From assembly GCF_001267535.1 (NCBI RefSeq), contig NZ_JRXE01000020.1, positions 1-64,000 on the forward strand: a stretch of DNA of 64,000 nt. The letters run 5' to 3'. Position numbers and translations under genes: made by a program. The notes below the pieces were generated by a model. That model was not told where the DNA came from and made no database searches. It saw only the letters and a list, made by a program, of their open reading frames with translations. Source of the stretch: Winslowiella iniecta (GTDB lineage Bacteria; Pseudomonadota; Gammaproteobacteria; Enterobacterales; Enterobacteriaceae). This document shows positions 26,334 to 37,829 of the stretch, piece after piece (position 1 is the stretch's first letter; each line of letters starts with the position of its first letter).

Positions 26334-29240
26334 TTACTGGTGGGTCACCACAATCAGACGCAGCGCATCAAGACGCCAGCCAGCATCGTTCAGACTGGCA
26401 AGGACCTTTTCGCGATTGTTTTCCAGCGCTTCAACTTCATCATTACGGATGTTCGGGTTGACGGCTTTCAGCGCTTCGAGACGTGACAGTTCAGCACTCA
26501 GTTTCTCGTCAGCTTCCTGACGCGCCGCATCGATCACTAAACGCGCTTCCGCTGCCGCCTGCTCTTCAGATAACTTCAGAATAGCATGCACATCCTGCTG
26601 TACCGCATTGACCAGCTTACTGCCGGTATGACGATTCACCGCGTTCAGCTGGCGGTTAAAGCTCTCAAACTCCACTTTACCGGCGAGGTTGGTGCCTTTG
26701 CGGTCAACCAGCATGCGAATCGGCGTCGGTGGCAGGAAGCGGGTCAGTTGCAGATGCTTCGGTGCCTGGGCTTCAACGACATAGATCATCTCGACCAGCA
26801 GTGTGCCAACCGGCAGCGCTTTGTTTTTCAGCAGCGACAGGGCACAACTGCCGGTGTCGCCGGAAAGGATCAGATCCAGACCGTTGCGAATAATCGGGTG
26901 TTCCCAGGTGACGTACTGCGCATCTTCACGTGACAGTGCCTGATTGCGATCAAAAGTGATGGTGCAGCCATCTTCCGGCAGGCCAGGGAAGTCAGGCACC
27001 AGCATATGATCCGATGGCGTCAGGACGATCAGGTTATCGCTGCGATCTTCCTGGTTGATACCGACGATATCAAACAGATTCAGTGCGAAGTTTACCAGAT
27101 CGGTATCGCTGTCCTGCGCGCCAATCAATTCGGCCAGCGCCTGCGCTTTTTCACCTCCGTTGGAGTTCAGCTCCAGCAGACGGTCGCGACCCTGTTCCAG
27201 CTGCGACTTCAACGCGTCATGCTGGCTGCGGCACTGGGTTATAAATTCGTCCAGCCCTTCCGGATTTTCCGGCGCGGCCAGATACTCGATCAGCGGTTGA
27301 TAAACGCTGTCATACACCGTACGACCTGTCGGGCAGGTATGTTCGAAGGCATCCAGCCCTTCGTGATACCAGCGCACCAGCACCGACTGCGCGGTTTTTT
27401 CCAGGTATGGCACCATAATCTGGATATCGTGAGCCTGGCCGATACGATCAAGACGACCAATACGCTGTTCCAGCAGATCCGGGTTAAACGGCAGGTCGAA
27501 CATCACCAGGCGGCTGGCGAACTGGAAGTTACGGCCTTCGGAGCCGATTTCAGAACACAGCAGTACCTGAGCGCCGCCCTCTTCGGTGGCGAAATAAGCC
27601 GCTGCGCGGTCGCGTTCAATAATCGATAAGCCTTCGTGGAATACTGCCGCACGGATACCTTCGCGCTCACGCAGTACCTGCTCCAGTTGCAGCGCGGTGG
27701 CCGCTTTAGCACAGATCACCAGCACTTTTTCGTCACGGTTGCTGGTCAGGTAACCCATCAGCCATTCGACACGCGGATCGAAGTTCCACCAGGTCCCGGT
27801 GTCACCCTCGAACTCCTGATAAATCTGCTCCGGGTAGAGCATATCGCGCGCGCGTTCATCGGCAGATTTACGCGCACCCATAATACCGGAGACTTTGATC
27901 GCCGTCTGATACTGCAATGGCAGCGGCAGGCGGATCTGATGCATCTCACGTTTCGGAAAGCCTTTCACGCCGTTACGGGTATTACGGAACAGGACGCGGC
28001 TGGTGCCATGACGATCCATCAGCATGCTGATCAGCTCTTCACGCGCCTGCTGTTTGCCTTCACGGTCGCTGTTCGCCACCTGTAGCAATGGCTCGATATC
28101 CTGCTCGCCGACCAGATCGTTCAGCATATTCATCTCATCGCTGGAGATGCTTTTATCAGCCAGCAGCATCGCTACCGCATCGGCGATCGGACGGAAGTTT
28201 TTCTGTTCTTCAACAAACTGTTCAAAGTCGTGGAAACGATCCGGATCGAGCAGGCGCAGACGGGCGAAGTGGCTCTCCATTCCCAGCTGCTCTGGCGTCG
28301 CGGTTAACAGCAGCACGCCAGGAATGTGTTCGGCCAGCTGCTCAATCACCCGATATTCACGGCTTGGCTCGCCTTCGCTCCACGCCAGGTGATGCGCTTC
28401 ATCGACAATCAGCAGATCCCACTCAGCATCCGCCATTTTTTCCAGACGTTGCTTGTTGCGGCGCACGAAATCCAGCGAGCAGATAACCAGCTGTTCGGTA
28501 TCAAACGGGTTATCGCTGTCGAGCTGCGCTTCGGCATAGCGCGCATCGTCAAACAGCGCAAAACGCAGGTTGAAACGGCGCAGCATCTCGACCAGCCACT
28601 GATGTTGCAGGGTTTCTGGCACCACGATCAGCACGCGTTCCGCACGACCTGCCAGTAATTGCTGGTGAATAATCATGCCAGCTTCGATGGTTTTACCCAG
28701 GCCGACTTCATCCGCCAGCAGCACGCGAGGGGCGTGGCGACGACCAACATCATGGGCGATATGCAGCTGATGCGGGATCAGGTTGGTGCGCATGCCACGC
28801 AGCCCGCTGATCGCCAGGCGATACTGTTCACTGTGATATTTGCGCGCGCGGAAACGCAGCGCGAAGCGATCCATACGATCCAGCTGACCGGCAAACAGGC
28901 GATCCTGCGGCTTGCTGAACACCAGTTTGCTGTCCAGCATCACTTCACGCATCATCACGCCGCTTTCGTCGGTATCGAGGCGTCGACCGACATAAGCCAT
29001 CAGGCCGTTTTCGCTGATGGCTTCTTCAACTTCCAGCTGCCAGCCCTCGTGGCTGGTTATGGTATCGCCCGGATTAAAAATGACGCGGGTTATCGGAGAA
29101 TCATTTCTGGAATAGAGACGGTTTTCACCGGTGGCGGGAAACAGCACTGTCACCATACGTGCATCCAGTGCAACAACGGTTCCCAATCCCAGTTCGCTTT
29201 CCGTATCGCTGATCCAGCGTTGACCAAGTGTAAAAGGCAT
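26334..29240 (-). CDS. rapA: RNA polymerase-associated SWI2/SNF2 ATPase RapA (HepA)
   Basis: A 968-residue ATPase that binds core RNA polymerase and promotes its recycling after transcription. An N-terminal Tudor-like pair ('[20 protein letters not shown]') is followed by the SNF2 ATPase: Walker A '[12 protein letters not shown]', '[11 protein letters not shown]', DEAH box '[10 protein letters not shown]' and '[10 protein letters not shown]'. Motifs V and VI are '[13 protein letters not shown]' and '[11 protein letters not shown]'. The RapA-specific C-terminal region follows. The length equals that of E. coli RapA. The 150 bases up to polB hold no gene. Confidence 0.98.
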   Translation of the reverse strand: MPFTLGQRWISDTESELGLGTVVALDARMVTVLFPATGENRLYSRNDSPITRVIFNPGDTITSHEGWQLEVEEAISENGLMAYVGRRLDTDESGVMMREVMLDSKLVFSKPQDRLFAGQLDRMDRFALRFRARKYHSEQYRLAISGLRGMRTNLIPHQLHIAHDVGRRHAPRVLLADEVGLGKTIEAGMIIHQQLLAGRAERVLIVVPETLQHQWLVEMLRRFNLRFALFDDARYAEAQLDSDNPFDTEQLVICSLDFVRRNKQRLEKMADAEWDLLIVDEAHHLAWSEGEPSREYRVIEQLAEHIPGVLLLTATPEQLGMESHFARLRLLDPDRFHDFEQFVEEQKNFRPIADAVAMLLADKSISSDEMNMLNDLVGEQDIEPLLQVANSDREGKQQAREELISMLMDRHGTSRVLFRNTRNGVKGFPKREMHQIRLPLPLQYQTAIKVSGIMGARKSADERARDMLYPEQIYQEFEGDTGTWWNFDPRVEWLMGYLTSNRDEKVLVICAKAATALQLEQVLREREGIRAAVFHEGLSIIERDRAAAYFATEEGGAQVLLCSEIGSEGRNFQFASRLVMFDLPFNPDLLEQRIGRLDRIGQAHDIQIMVPYLEKTAQSVLVRWYHEGLDAFEHTCPTGRTVYDSVYQPLIEYLAAPENPEGLDEFITQCRSQHDALKSQLEQGRDRLLELNSNGGEKAQALAELIGAQDSDTDLVNFALNLFDIVGINQEDRSDNLIVLTPSDHMLVPDFPGLPEDGCTITFDRNQALSREDAQYVTWEHPIIRNGLDLILSGDTGSCALSLLKNKALPVGTLLVEMIYVVEAQAPKHLQLTRFLPPTPIRMLVDRKGTNLAGKVEFESFNRQLNAVNRHTGSKLVNAVQQDVHAILKLSEEQAAAEARLVIDAARQEADEKLSAELSRLEALKAVNPNIRNDEVEALENNREKVLASLNDAGWRLDALRLIVVTHQ

Positions 29241-29390
29241 AGATAGTTGGCTCGATTCTCTTAAAAATTTTTTAGAACTCGCTCAAAGGCAATAGTATTG
29301 CGGCCGGACATGAATGTCTGGCGAAAGGTTCAGAGCGGTAGCGTTCAGGAAGGGCGCTATGGTACTGGAAGGTGGCGCGTTCGTCACCTG

Positions 29391-31751
29391 TCAAAACAGC
29401 CCTAACTGTCCTGTTATTAGTGTAGCAAAATCGTCCTGGACAAATGGCAGAATACCATCGGCCACTGGCTGAAGCTGGCGCGTGAGGTAATGATCGTAGT
29501 CGAGTGGCGTGATGCGCGCTTCCAGGGGTTCAGGGCCTGAGGTTGCCATCACGTAGCGAATATAGCCGCCGTTCTGGTACTGCAACGGTCGATCGGACTT
29601 CCGATTTTCTTCATCGGCCAGCCGCGCCGCCCGCACGTGCGGCGGGACATTGCGCTGATATTCGCTGAGTGGTCGACGTAAGCGCTTTTTAAACACCAGC
29701 TGGTCGTCCAGTTCGCCATCCAGCAGCTGACGCACGGTTTCGCGAATGAAATCCTGATAAGGCTGGCGCTGGAAAATCCGCTGATAAAGCTGTTGCTGAA
29801 ACTGCTGCGCCAGCGGCGTCCAGTCGGTACGGACGGTTTCCAGCCCTTTAAATACCAGGCGCTGTTGCCCGCCGTCGTTAATCATGCCGGCATAGCGTTT
29901 TTTACTGCCCTGTTCCGCGCCGCGAATAGTGGGCATCAGGAAACGGTTAAAGTGGGTTTCATACTCCAGTTCCAGCGCGCTTTCGAGGCCATACTGCTGG
30001 CGAAGATGGTCGCGCCACCAGTTATTCACCACGTCTGTCAGCCGCTGACCAATCTCGTTCGCCTGTGCGTCATCATGCGGGGATTTCAGCCAGACAAAGG
30101 TTGAGTCGGTGTCGCCATAAATCACATCATAACCTTGCGCCTCAATCAGTTCGCGGGTTTGGCGCATAATTTCATGGCCGCGCAGGGTGATTGATGAGGC
30201 CAGCCGTGGATCGAAAAAGCGGCAGGCGCTGGTTCCCAGTACGCCATAAAAAGCGTTCATAATGATTTTGAGCGCCTGCGACAGCGGCTTGTTGCCCTGT
30301 TTTTTCGCCGCCTCACGGCCAAGCCAGATCTGGTTAACGATTTCCGGCAGGCAATGTTCCGTGCGCGAGAAGCGCGCCTCACGAAAACCGGGTACCGAGT
30401 GCGCATCGTCAGGCTGCGCCAGCCCGGTGACCAGCCCGACCGGATCGATCAGAAAAGTGCGGATAATCGACGGATACAGGCTTTTGTAATCCAGTACCAG
30501 TACCGAGTCATACAGGCCAGGACGCGAGTCCATCACATAGCCGCCCGGACTGGCTTCCGGCGCAATTTCACCGAGGTTCGGCGCAACAAAACCGGCGCGA
30601 TGCATGCGTGGCAGATAGAGATGACCAAAGGCCGCAACCGACCCGCCGTGCCGATCGACCGCCAGCCCGTTTACCGTGGCGCGCTCAAGTAAAAACGGCA
30701 TCAGTTCGGTATGCTGGAAAATCCGCGTGACCAGCTCACAATCTTTCAGGTTGTAATGGGCCAGCGCCGGTTTATCGTTGGCGAAACGCTGATTAATTTC
30801 CTCCATGCGCTGCCACGGATTATTGATCGCTTTACCTTCGCCCAGCAGTTCGCGTGAAACCGCTTCAAGGCTGAAGGAAGAGAAGTTCCAGAACGCCGAT
30901 TTCAGCGCTTCAATGCCATCAATTACCAGCCGGCCGGTGGCCTGCGCGAAAAACACGCCAGGCTTAAAGCCATGTTCCCGCCACTCCAGCGCTTCATTGT
31001 TGCGGCCTAAGCGCAGCGGAATGCCGTAGCGGTCAGCATGTTTTTGTAACACGCGCAGATCGAACTGCACCACGTTCCAGCCAATCAGCACATCCGGATC
31101 GTGCTGCTGGAACCAGGCGTTAAGTTTCTCCAGTAGCTGAGGACGGCTGCTGACATACTCCAGATCAAAATCAAGCTGACTGGCATCGCCATTTTCTGGC
31201 CCCAGCATATACACCTGGCGCTGGCCGCAGCCTTCCAGACCGATGCAGTAAAGCTCACCGTGCTGGGTGGTTTCGATATCCAGCGATACCCATTTTAGCG
31301 GCGGGCGATAGTCGGGATGCGGTTTCAGACGGGCATTTTGCAGGCTGTTACCCACCGGCTGACCACTAAACCAGACCGGCGCGGTGATAAAGCGTTCCAT
31401 TAAAAAGCGTTCTGGTGGACGGATATCGGCTTCATACACCGGCACCCGGTTTTCACGCAGCAGCTTTTCCAGCCGCTGTAGCTGGCGATACTGACGGCAG
31501 TAAAGCCCAAACACCAGGCGCAGGCGGAAGTCTTTCAGTTCCAGCGGCGCAATGCGGTAATGGCGCTCATTGGCTAACAGCTGCTGAACCTGTGACTGAA
31601 ACTCAACGGGAATAAACGCCACCGATTCCTGTTGCGGCAGCACCAGCCGTTGCGGCCCGGCATCGGTTGCCAGCCACAGCACCACTTCCGTCCCTGCGGC
31701 GGTATCCCGCCAGTGGCGAGTAAGTAAAAAGCCTGCGCGCGCGTTGTCCAC
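29391..31751 (-). CDS. polB: DNA polymerase II (family B), SOS-induced
   Basis: A 786-residue replicative-type polymerase used in SOS repair and replication restart. The 3'-5' exonuclease motif is '[12 protein letters not shown]' and '[10 protein letters not shown]'. Polymerase motifs are '[11 protein letters not shown]' (A), '[12 protein letters not shown]' (B) and '[10 protein letters not shown]' (C, catalytic Asp pair). The C-terminal 'GQLGLF' is a typical beta-clamp-binding tail. A near-consensus LexA site lies upstream. In E. coli the genes on its other side are araDABC; here a type VI tip cassette occupies that place. Confidence 0.97.
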   Translation of the reverse strand: MDNARAGFLLTRHWRDTAAGTEVVLWLATDAGPQRLVLPQQESVAFIPVEFQSQVQQLLANERHYRIAPLELKDFRLRLVFGLYCRQYRQLQRLEKLLRENRVPVYEADIRPPERFLMERFITAPVWFSGQPVGNSLQNARLKPHPDYRPPLKWVSLDIETTQHGELYCIGLEGCGQRQVYMLGPENGDASQLDFDLEYVSSRPQLLEKLNAWFQQHDPDVLIGWNVVQFDLRVLQKHADRYGIPLRLGRNNEALEWREHGFKPGVFFAQATGRLVIDGIEALKSAFWNFSSFSLEAVSRELLGEGKAINNPWQRMEEINQRFANDKPALAHYNLKDCELVTRIFQHTELMPFLLERATVNGLAVDRHGGSVAAFGHLYLPRMHRAGFVAPNLGEIAPEASPGGYVMDSRPGLYDSVLVLDYKSLYPSIIRTFLIDPVGLVTGLAQPDDAHSVPGFREARFSRTEHCLPEIVNQIWLGREAAKKQGNKPLSQALKIIMNAFYGVLGTSACRFFDPRLASSITLRGHEIMRQTRELIEAQGYDVIYGDTDSTFVWLKSPHDDAQANEIGQRLTDVVNNWWRDHLRQQYGLESALELEYETHFNRFLMPTIRGAEQGSKKRYAGMINDGGQQRLVFKGLETVRTDWTPLAQQFQQQLYQRIFQRQPYQDFIRETVRQLLDGELDDQLVFKKRLRRPLSEYQRNVPPHVRAARLADEENRKSDRPLQYQNGGYIRYVMATSGPEPLEARITPLDYDHYLTRQLQPVADGILPFVQDDFATLITGQLGLF

Positions 31752-31787
31752 CGAAAACCCTTATTGCGTTAACTATAAGCAATAATA

Positions 31788-31807
31788 GCATGTTTATTTA
31801 TACAGTG
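31788..31807 (-). promoter_or_regulatory. Candidate LexA (SOS) box upstream of polB
   Basis: On the minus strand the sequence reads ctgt-ataaataa-acat, which matches the LexA consensus ctgt-N8-acag at all but the last base. It lies about 37-56 bases upstream of the polB start, where polB (dinA) is LexA-regulated in E. coli. Confidence 0.55.
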
Positions 31808-32041
31808 TCTCAGGCGTTGAACAGTAAGTTGATAATGATTCTTATTACAGTGTTAAATTATCACGGTATCTTCCCATCATGACTGGCAAGATTCTGAATC
31901 AGGTGTTAAACCTTACGGCGATTTCAGTTAAATAATTTAATTCAGGTCGACTGACATCACATTCCTGTATGCAGTTAAACCAGCGATGTGACTTTATTTT
32001 TCAGCCAGGCAGGCGCAGAGTTAATAAAAGGATCTTTTATC

Positions 32042-34171
32042 ATGGAACGCCTAATCGTAGCCCATACTCCGCTGGCTGATGATCGGCTGCTGTTCAGCAA
32101 GCTGACAGGTAGTGAGCAGCTTTCCGGGTTGTATTGCTTTGAGGTTGAGCTATTAAGCGCCAGTAATGATATCGATATTAAAAGTTTATTAGGCCAGGCG
32201 ATGACGGTGGCATTAAATACCCACAAAGAAACACCGCGATATTTAAATGGCTGTGTAACGCAAATAACGCTGGTCGGGCGTGAAACAACAGGTGAACGTT
32301 ATTATGTCTGGCTTGCGGTGTTAAGGCCGGCATTATGGTATTTAACCCAGAATCGCGACTTCAGAATCTGGCAAGAAAAAAGCGTTCCAGAGATTATTAC
32401 GGAATTACTGGCCGAACACCATATCCCTTTTGATAATCAGCTCAGCTGGCGCTACCGGCGCTGGAATTATTGTGTGCAGTATCAGGAGAGTGATTTTGAT
32501 TTTATCAGCCGCCTGATGGAGCATGAGGGGATCTATTACTATTTTCATCATCAGTTGGGCAGCGAAGTGTTTGTTCTGGCTGATGCTCCCGAGGCGCATG
32601 GTTCGCTGCCGGGTTATGAAAAGCTGGCTTATCATCCTTGCGAAGAGCAGGTGGCGGAAGCGATCACCCGCTGGAGCGTGACGGATTCTATTACTCCCGC
32701 GTTATACAGCCACGATGACTACGATTATCGCCAGCCAGATGCGCGTTTACTGGAAGTGCGTCAGAATCCGCACTCTTTTGCCGCGGGTAAGGCGGAGGTG
32801 TTTGACTGGCCGGGAGGTTTTACCGACCGCGAACACGGCGAGTTTTATGCGCGGGTACGACAGCAGGAATTTGCCGCACGTCATCAGCAGATAAGCGGCA
32901 GTGCCAGCGCGCTCGGTATCGGCGCCGGATACAGGTTTAATTTTACCCAGGCACCGCGGCCGGTGGATGAGGGGGACTATCTCACCATCAGCGCCAGCTA
33001 TAAGCTGGTGGCAAACGCTTATGCCAGTGGCAGTGATCAGGTTGCAGAACAGCGTATCAACTTTGTGGTGGTGCCCGCCGCAGTGAACTGGCGACCGGCA
33101 CGCACTACGCGATGGCCCAAAACGCATGGGCCGCAAACCGCGGTGGTGGTCGGGCCGCGCGGTGAAACTCTCTGGACCGATCAATATGGTCGGGTAAAGC
33201 TGAAATTTCGTTGGGATCGCCACGGGCGCGATGATGAAACGGCGTCATGCTGGGTGCGGGTTTCCAGCTACCGGGCGGGCTGGAAGTATGGCGCGGTGCA
33301 GGTGCCACGCATTGGTGAAGAGGTGGTGGTGGATTTTATTAATGGCGATCCGGACCGGCCGATTATCACCGGCGGCGTTTACAATCAGCAGAATATGCCG
33401 CCGTGGGATCTGCCCAGCGCCGCCACCCGGATGGGCTTTATGTCGCGCAGCAGCGGTGGCACCATGGACAATGCCAGTTTTCTGTATCTCGACGATGCGC
33501 CAGGGCGTGAATCTTTTGCTATGCATGCCGAGCGCGATATGACGATTTCGGTCGAGAACAACCTGAATCTGCAAGTGGACAGCAATAGCCGATATCTTAT
33601 TAAGGGCAATCGAAGCACAGAAGTTTTGGCTGATGATGATCTTACCATTGACGGCAATCGCCATATTTTTACTAAAGGCGGCTATTCTGAACAGGTGGTC
33701 GGGCCGGTAAGTCAGGTTTATCAGCAGGGGCTGTTAACCGAAATTAGCTCGGCAGGGAAAAAAGAAATTATCCATGGTGAAGTCAGCGTTTCTATTGAGG
33801 GCGGCTGGCAACAGAATGTTAGCGGCGGGGATATTGCGATCAGTTCGCCAAATAACATTCATCTTGAAAGTGACAGTAATATTGCGATCAATGCACCCAG
33901 CCTTACCTTTACCACCCGTGGGGAAGCCTGTACCCTTTCTGGTGTGAATATTGGTATCAATGGACTTGATATTAAAGTGAATGGCATGACGGCTGGCACG
34001 ACGCTATCAAGTAATGAAGTGAAGGGCGTTGCCAGCAGTATTACCGGCTTCAATATGTCGAAAAGCGTGGTTTCGCTGCAAACCGATACGATAAAATACA
34101 GTGGTTCAGGCGTGAAGCTGGATTATTCCAGTCAAATATCGATATTCAGCATGCTGCATTTATATATGTAG
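32042..34171 (+). CDS. vgrG: VgrG spike protein (type VI secretion)
   Basis: A 709-residue trimeric spike protein for a type VI secretion machine. ATG 32042 has 'aaagga' at a normal distance; the frame from 31988 is an unlikely extension. The gp27-like part contains 'LSGLYCFEVELLS', 'YRRWNYCVQYQESDFDF' and 'LMEHEGIYYYF'. The gp5-like OB domain contains 'GPQTAVVVGPRGE', 'DQYGRVKLKFRWDR' and 'CWVRVSSYRAGWKYGA'. A beta-helix needle follows (about 500-700). There is no C-terminal effector extension. No other structural type VI genes (tssB/C, clpV, tssM) are in the window, so it must be served by a machine encoded elsewhere or be an orphan. Confidence 0.95.
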   Translation: MERLIVAHTPLADDRLLFSKLTGSEQLSGLYCFEVELLSASNDIDIKSLLGQAMTVALNTHKETPRYLNGCVTQITLVGRETTGERYYVWLAVLRPALWYLTQNRDFRIWQEKSVPEIITELLAEHHIPFDNQLSWRYRRWNYCVQYQESDFDFISRLMEHEGIYYYFHHQLGSEVFVLADAPEAHGSLPGYEKLAYHPCEEQVAEAITRWSVTDSITPALYSHDDYDYRQPDARLLEVRQNPHSFAAGKAEVFDWPGGFTDREHGEFYARVRQQEFAARHQQISGSASALGIGAGYRFNFTQAPRPVDEGDYLTISASYKLVANAYASGSDQVAEQRINFVVVPAAVNWRPARTTRWPKTHGPQTAVVVGPRGETLWTDQYGRVKLKFRWDRHGRDDETASCWVRVSSYRAGWKYGAVQVPRIGEEVVVDFINGDPDRPIITGGVYNQQNMPPWDLPSAATRMGFMSRSSGGTMDNASFLYLDDAPGRESFAMHAERDMTISVENNLNLQVDSNSRYLIKGNRSTEVLADDDLTIDGNRHIFTKGGYSEQVVGPVSQVYQQGLLTEISSAGKKEIIHGEVSVSIEGGWQQNVSGGDIAISSPNNIHLESDSNIAINAPSLTFTTRGEACTLSGVNIGINGLDIKVNGMTAGTTLSSNEVKGVASSITGFNMSKSVVSLQTDTIKYSGSGVKLDYSSQISIFSMLHLYM

Positions 34172-34221
34172 TGAGCAGGTGAGGATTCTGTACGGCTTGT
34201 AGTGCGTTTAAGGATAATCGC

Positions 34222-36747
34222 ATGAAAATAATTAAGCCTTTGCGTTTAAGTGTATTAAACCGGCCGTTTAGTCTGCGGGGAGAAAATCAGCTCGGAATTT
34301 CGGTTTTAGCGCTGGCAGATATGAGTGCCACACCGCAGTTACGACCGGAAGCGGAACTGTGGCAACTGGCTGCCAGTGAGTTATCCGCCAGCGGTGGCGT
34401 GCTGGACTTGGCGATGCCAAAAGCCTGTGCTGAATATCTGGCAACCGGCTATGCCTTTAGCCAGCATCAGGCAGATAAAACCCGCTGTGCGGTAAAAATC
34501 GAAGTCGGGATGCTGAGTAAGACACTGATGGTGTCCGGCGATCGCCACTGGCACAACGATAAACCGTCGCGGCCGCAGGCTTTCAGTCAGATGCGTCTCG
34601 ACTGGAGCCGGGCTTTTGGTGGAAAAGGATTCGCTAACAATCCACAGGGGATAGGTTTTACGCCCGATAATATTGAAGGGCATGACTATTATCGCCTGCC
34701 AAATATTGAGCCGCTTCACCGGGGCATCCGTTCAGTGCGCGACAGGCCCGAGCCAGTCGGCTTCGGGCCGCTGGATATGACGTGGCCTCAGCGTTTTTCG
34801 CGCATTGGTAAACAGTACGATGCCAACTGGTTACACCATGATTTTCCGGGGTTCGCGCCGGATATGGACTGGCGATTGTTTAATGCCGCCAGCGAAGATC
34901 AGTGGTGGCCCGAGAATAACAGGTTGCCATCCGAGGCGGCGTGGCGCATCTGGAATATGCACCCGGAACAACCGTTACAGCAGGGACGATTGCCGCCGTG
35001 GCAGGCGCGCTGCTTTATTAATCGTCAGAGCGTGCAGCAACCGCAGTTCGTCGAGGTGCCGCTGCGTGCCACCACCCTGTGGTTCTTTCCGCATCTTGAG
35101 CAGATGCTGCTGATTTGGCAGGGCAGTATCCGTATCGCGGAGGATGATGGCGCGGATATATTGCAGATTCTGCCGGCGCTGGAAAAAACAGGCAGTGAGC
35201 GTTCACTTCAGCACTATCGTCAGGTGCTTGAGCAACGTCTGGATAAAGAGAAGGGCGCACTGTATGCCTTTCGGGAAAAAGACCTGCTGCCGGAAGAGGC
35301 CATCGGGCCATGGCTGGATACTGAGCTGCCGGTGCAGGAAAGTCCGGTATGTGCAAATTTGCGCAACCGTGAAACCCATCTGCGGCAGCAACAGGGTGCC
35401 CGGCTGGCTGAGTTGGGGCAGGACAGCAATCAACAGCTTCCCTTGCTGAGCAATGCGACCTTACCCGAACTGCATGAATTACCTGACTTTATTGAACAGC
35501 TTGAACAGCAGGCTGATCATCTCCGTGAGCAAGCGGCATGTCACAGTGAGCGCGCTCAGCGGGATAATGCGGCGTCCACCGCCTTACCGAGCGGGCCAGA
35601 AGCGCTTCATCAGATGCAGGCGTTGTTACATCGCCATGAGACGGCGTTAAGCGATAAGCAGCGTGCAGAAGCGATTGCCTCACTGCATCAGATCTATTTG
35701 ATGTCGGTGCAGGCGCAGCCTGCGGCAAAACGCATCGAGGGCGAAACGGTGCAGATTCTGCGTAACCGTGCGTTAGCCACCATGGCGCTGAATGGTGACT
35801 TCAGTGGGCTGGATTTTACCGGCGCCGATCTTTCGCAGCTGGATCTTCGCGGTGCCAACTTTTCACGGGCGCTGCTGGAGAGTGTGGATTTCAGCCACAG
35901 CCAGCTGGACGGGGTTAACTTCAGCGAGGCGGTACTCGCCCGCGCTGAATTTAATCAGGCGTCGCTGTGTCATGCGGTATTCGATCATGCCTCGCTGGCC
36001 TTTGCCCACTGCAAACGCAGCGATTTCTCTGGGGCGCACTTCCTCAGTACCGTCTGGCATGAAACCGTGCTGGATAACTGTCGCTTCGACGGTGCCTCAC
36101 TGAGCGAGATGGTGGTGCATAACGCGGTAATTTATCAGTCACGTTTTCAGCAGGCCGCGCTGGATAACATGCTGTTTTTAGGATTGTCGCTGGCGGAACC
36201 CGATTTCAGCGTGGCAAGCTTAACGAAAGTCAGTTTTGTGCAGTGCGATCTTGATAAGGCGGATTTCGCCGGGGCAATACTGACCGGGTGTTCATTGGTG
36301 GAGAGCCGGGCAGCACACAGCAACTTTCATCGGGCTTGTTTGCTGAGCTGCGCCATCACCGCTGAAAGCTATCTGCCAGGAGCCGATTTTACGCTGGCGA
36401 CACTAACCGAATGTAATTTACGCCAGTTGCAGCTTGATCACGCCTGTTTTCACCAGGCGAGGCTGGTCAACAGCGATCTCAGTGAAGCCAGTTGTCAGCA
36501 GGCCGATATGAGCCGAAGTAATCTGGCGGGCAGTCTGTTTATTCGCACCAATTTTCGCGATGCCACGCTGGCGGACAGCAATCTGATCGGTGCCGTGTTG
36601 CAAAAGTGTCAGCTGGGCGGGGCCGATCTGCGCGGGGCGAATTTGTTTCGTACTGATTTATCGCAATCGCTGATCAATGATGCCACGCAGCTGACCGATG
36701 CCTTTATTTGTCGTACTAAAACCTTACCCAGGCGAGAGCGGCAATGA
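34222..36747 (+). CDS. DUF2169 adaptor fused to a pentapeptide-repeat domain
   Basis: An 841-residue two-part protein. Residues about 1-300 match the DUF2169 family ('SGDRHWH', 'WSRAFGGKGFANNPQGIGF', 'FNAASEDQWW'), whose members are type VI adaptors that load effectors onto VgrG/PAAR. A middle charged region (about 300-520) includes a Gln/Glu-rich, coiled-coil-like stretch. From about 520 to 830 there are many tandem pentapeptide repeats of the A(D/N)Lxx type ('FTGADLSQLDLRGANFSRA', 'LGGADLRGANLFRTDLSQS'), which should form a right-handed quadrilateral beta helix. It follows vgrG by 50 bases and its stop overlaps the next ATG (ATGA). Whether the repeat domain is structural, protective or an effector is unknown. 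Confidence 0.88.
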   Translation: MKIIKPLRLSVLNRPFSLRGENQLGISVLALADMSATPQLRPEAELWQLAASELSASGGVLDLAMPKACAEYLATGYAFSQHQADKTRCAVKIEVGMLSKTLMVSGDRHWHNDKPSRPQAFSQMRLDWSRAFGGKGFANNPQGIGFTPDNIEGHDYYRLPNIEPLHRGIRSVRDRPEPVGFGPLDMTWPQRFSRIGKQYDANWLHHDFPGFAPDMDWRLFNAASEDQWWPENNRLPSEAAWRIWNMHPEQPLQQGRLPPWQARCFINRQSVQQPQFVEVPLRATTLWFFPHLEQMLLIWQGSIRIAEDDGADILQILPALEKTGSERSLQHYRQVLEQRLDKEKGALYAFREKDLLPEEAIGPWLDTELPVQESPVCANLRNRETHLRQQQGARLAELGQDSNQQLPLLSNATLPELHELPDFIEQLEQQADHLREQAACHSERAQRDNAASTALPSGPEALHQMQALLHRHETALSDKQRAEAIASLHQIYLMSVQAQPAAKRIEGETVQILRNRALATMALNGDFSGLDFTGADLSQLDLRGANFSRALLESVDFSHSQLDGVNFSEAVLARAEFNQASLCHAVFDHASLAFAHCKRSDFSGAHFLSTVWHETVLDNCRFDGASLSEMVVHNAVIYQSRFQQAALDNMLFLGLSLAEPDFSVASLTKVSFVQCDLDKADFAGAILTGCSLVESRAAHSNFHRACLLSCAITAESYLPGADFTLATLTECNLRQLQLDHACFHQARLVNSDLSEASCQQADMSRSNLAGSLFIRTNFRDATLADSNLIGAVLQKCQLGGADLRGANLFRTDLSQSLINDATQLTDAFICRTKTLPRRERQ

Positions 36748-37814
36748 ACGGCCTGACGGCTGAAATGCTGCAACAAAAAATCAAACGCGGCGAACCGGTT
36801 GAGCAGGTGTCGTTGCGCGGCGCCAATTTACGCGGGTTGGATTTAGCGGGCGGAATGTTACAGGGGGTGGATGTCAGCGGAGCTGATTTTACCGGCGCGA
36901 ATTTGCATGAAACGGTGTTTACCGCCTGCCAGCTGGACGGTGCGTTGATGAGTGGGGCGCGTATCGAACAGACGGTGTTTAACCAGTGTGAGATGAACGC
37001 GGTGAAGTTGGCGCGGACTGAGCTAACGGAGACCATTTTTAATCACTGCCGGATAAACGATGCCTGTTTTAGCCACAGCCAGCAGGATAAAAACCAGTTT
37101 ATCGCCTGTTCATTGCATCGCACGAGGTTCACCGGCGCACAACTGAGTCATTCAGCTTTTAATCACTGTTTGCTGGAGGGAGCGCAGATGGACAAGATGC
37201 GCTGCCTGCTGACCACCTTTTTCAGCATTGATTTACGCCACACCCGTTTTGCACGTAGCCGCTTTGAACGCGCGATATTTTTTGCCTGTAATCATCGTGA
37301 GCAGTGTTATGCGCAGCAGGTATTTATCGGCTGTCAGTTTTCTGACAATAAACTGGATGCAGTGGATTTTTCCCGTGCGCAGCTGACCCAGTGTAATTTC
37401 AGCGGCGCGTCGTTACAGGGAGCCAATCTGCAACGGGTGAATGCCGTGCAGGCGCTGTTTACCACAGCGGATCTTAGCGGTGCCCGCTGTCAGAACAGCA
37501 TTTTTGATCAGGCTATTTTTGTTGGCGCACGGCTGGAGGGCAGCGATTTCAGCGGCAGCCGCTTTTATCAGGCGATTTTGCAGCAGGTAACCGCCGCAGC
37601 GGCAAACTTTGCCGGGTGCGACCTGACATGGGTCGATCTCAGCGGGGCAGATCTCAGCCACACCAATTTTCGCGGCGCGGTTTTTTTCAGAACGCGTTTC
37701 CATTCAGCCCGGCACACTGGGGCGCAATTTTCCGATCGTACTCATATTATCGAACACGATAGCGAATTATTAGCCGCAGAAGCCTGGAGCACACTTCGAC
37801 AAAGTCGCAGTTAA
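36744..37814 (+). CDS. Pentapeptide-repeat protein of the VgrG cassette
   Basis: A 356-residue protein composed almost wholly of pentapeptide repeats, from 'VSLRGANLRGLDLAGGMLQG' near the start to 'DLSGADLSHTNFRGAVFFRT' near residue 315, with no signal peptide or catalytic motif that I can see. Cysteine is common in the repeat cores. It overlaps the stop of the DUF2169 fusion by four bases, so it is made together with it and may be a broken-off extension of the same beta helix. Pentapeptide proteins can mimic DNA (for example Qnr) or act as scaffolds; neither role can be claimed here. Confidence 0.88.
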   Translation: MNGLTAEMLQQKIKRGEPVEQVSLRGANLRGLDLAGGMLQGVDVSGADFTGANLHETVFTACQLDGALMSGARIEQTVFNQCEMNAVKLARTELTETIFNHCRINDACFSHSQQDKNQFIACSLHRTRFTGAQLSHSAFNHCLLEGAQMDKMRCLLTTFFSIDLRHTRFARSRFERAIFFACNHREQCYAQQVFIGCQFSDNKLDAVDFSRAQLTQCNFSGASLQGANLQRVNAVQALFTTADLSGARCQNSIFDQAIFVGARLEGSDFSGSRFYQAILQQVTAAAANFAGCDLTWVDLSGADLSHTNFRGAVFFRTRFHSARHTGAQFSDRTHIIEHDSELLAAEAWSTLRQSRS

Positions 37815-37829
37815 CAGAGGTTTTGTATT

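Noticed and set aside
34222-37814. Repeat-rich coding DNA as a CRISPR or DNA tandem repeat
   Set aside because: The periodicity is at protein level (pentapeptides) and the DNA repeats are degenerate. No direct repeat-spacer structure was seen anywhere in the window.
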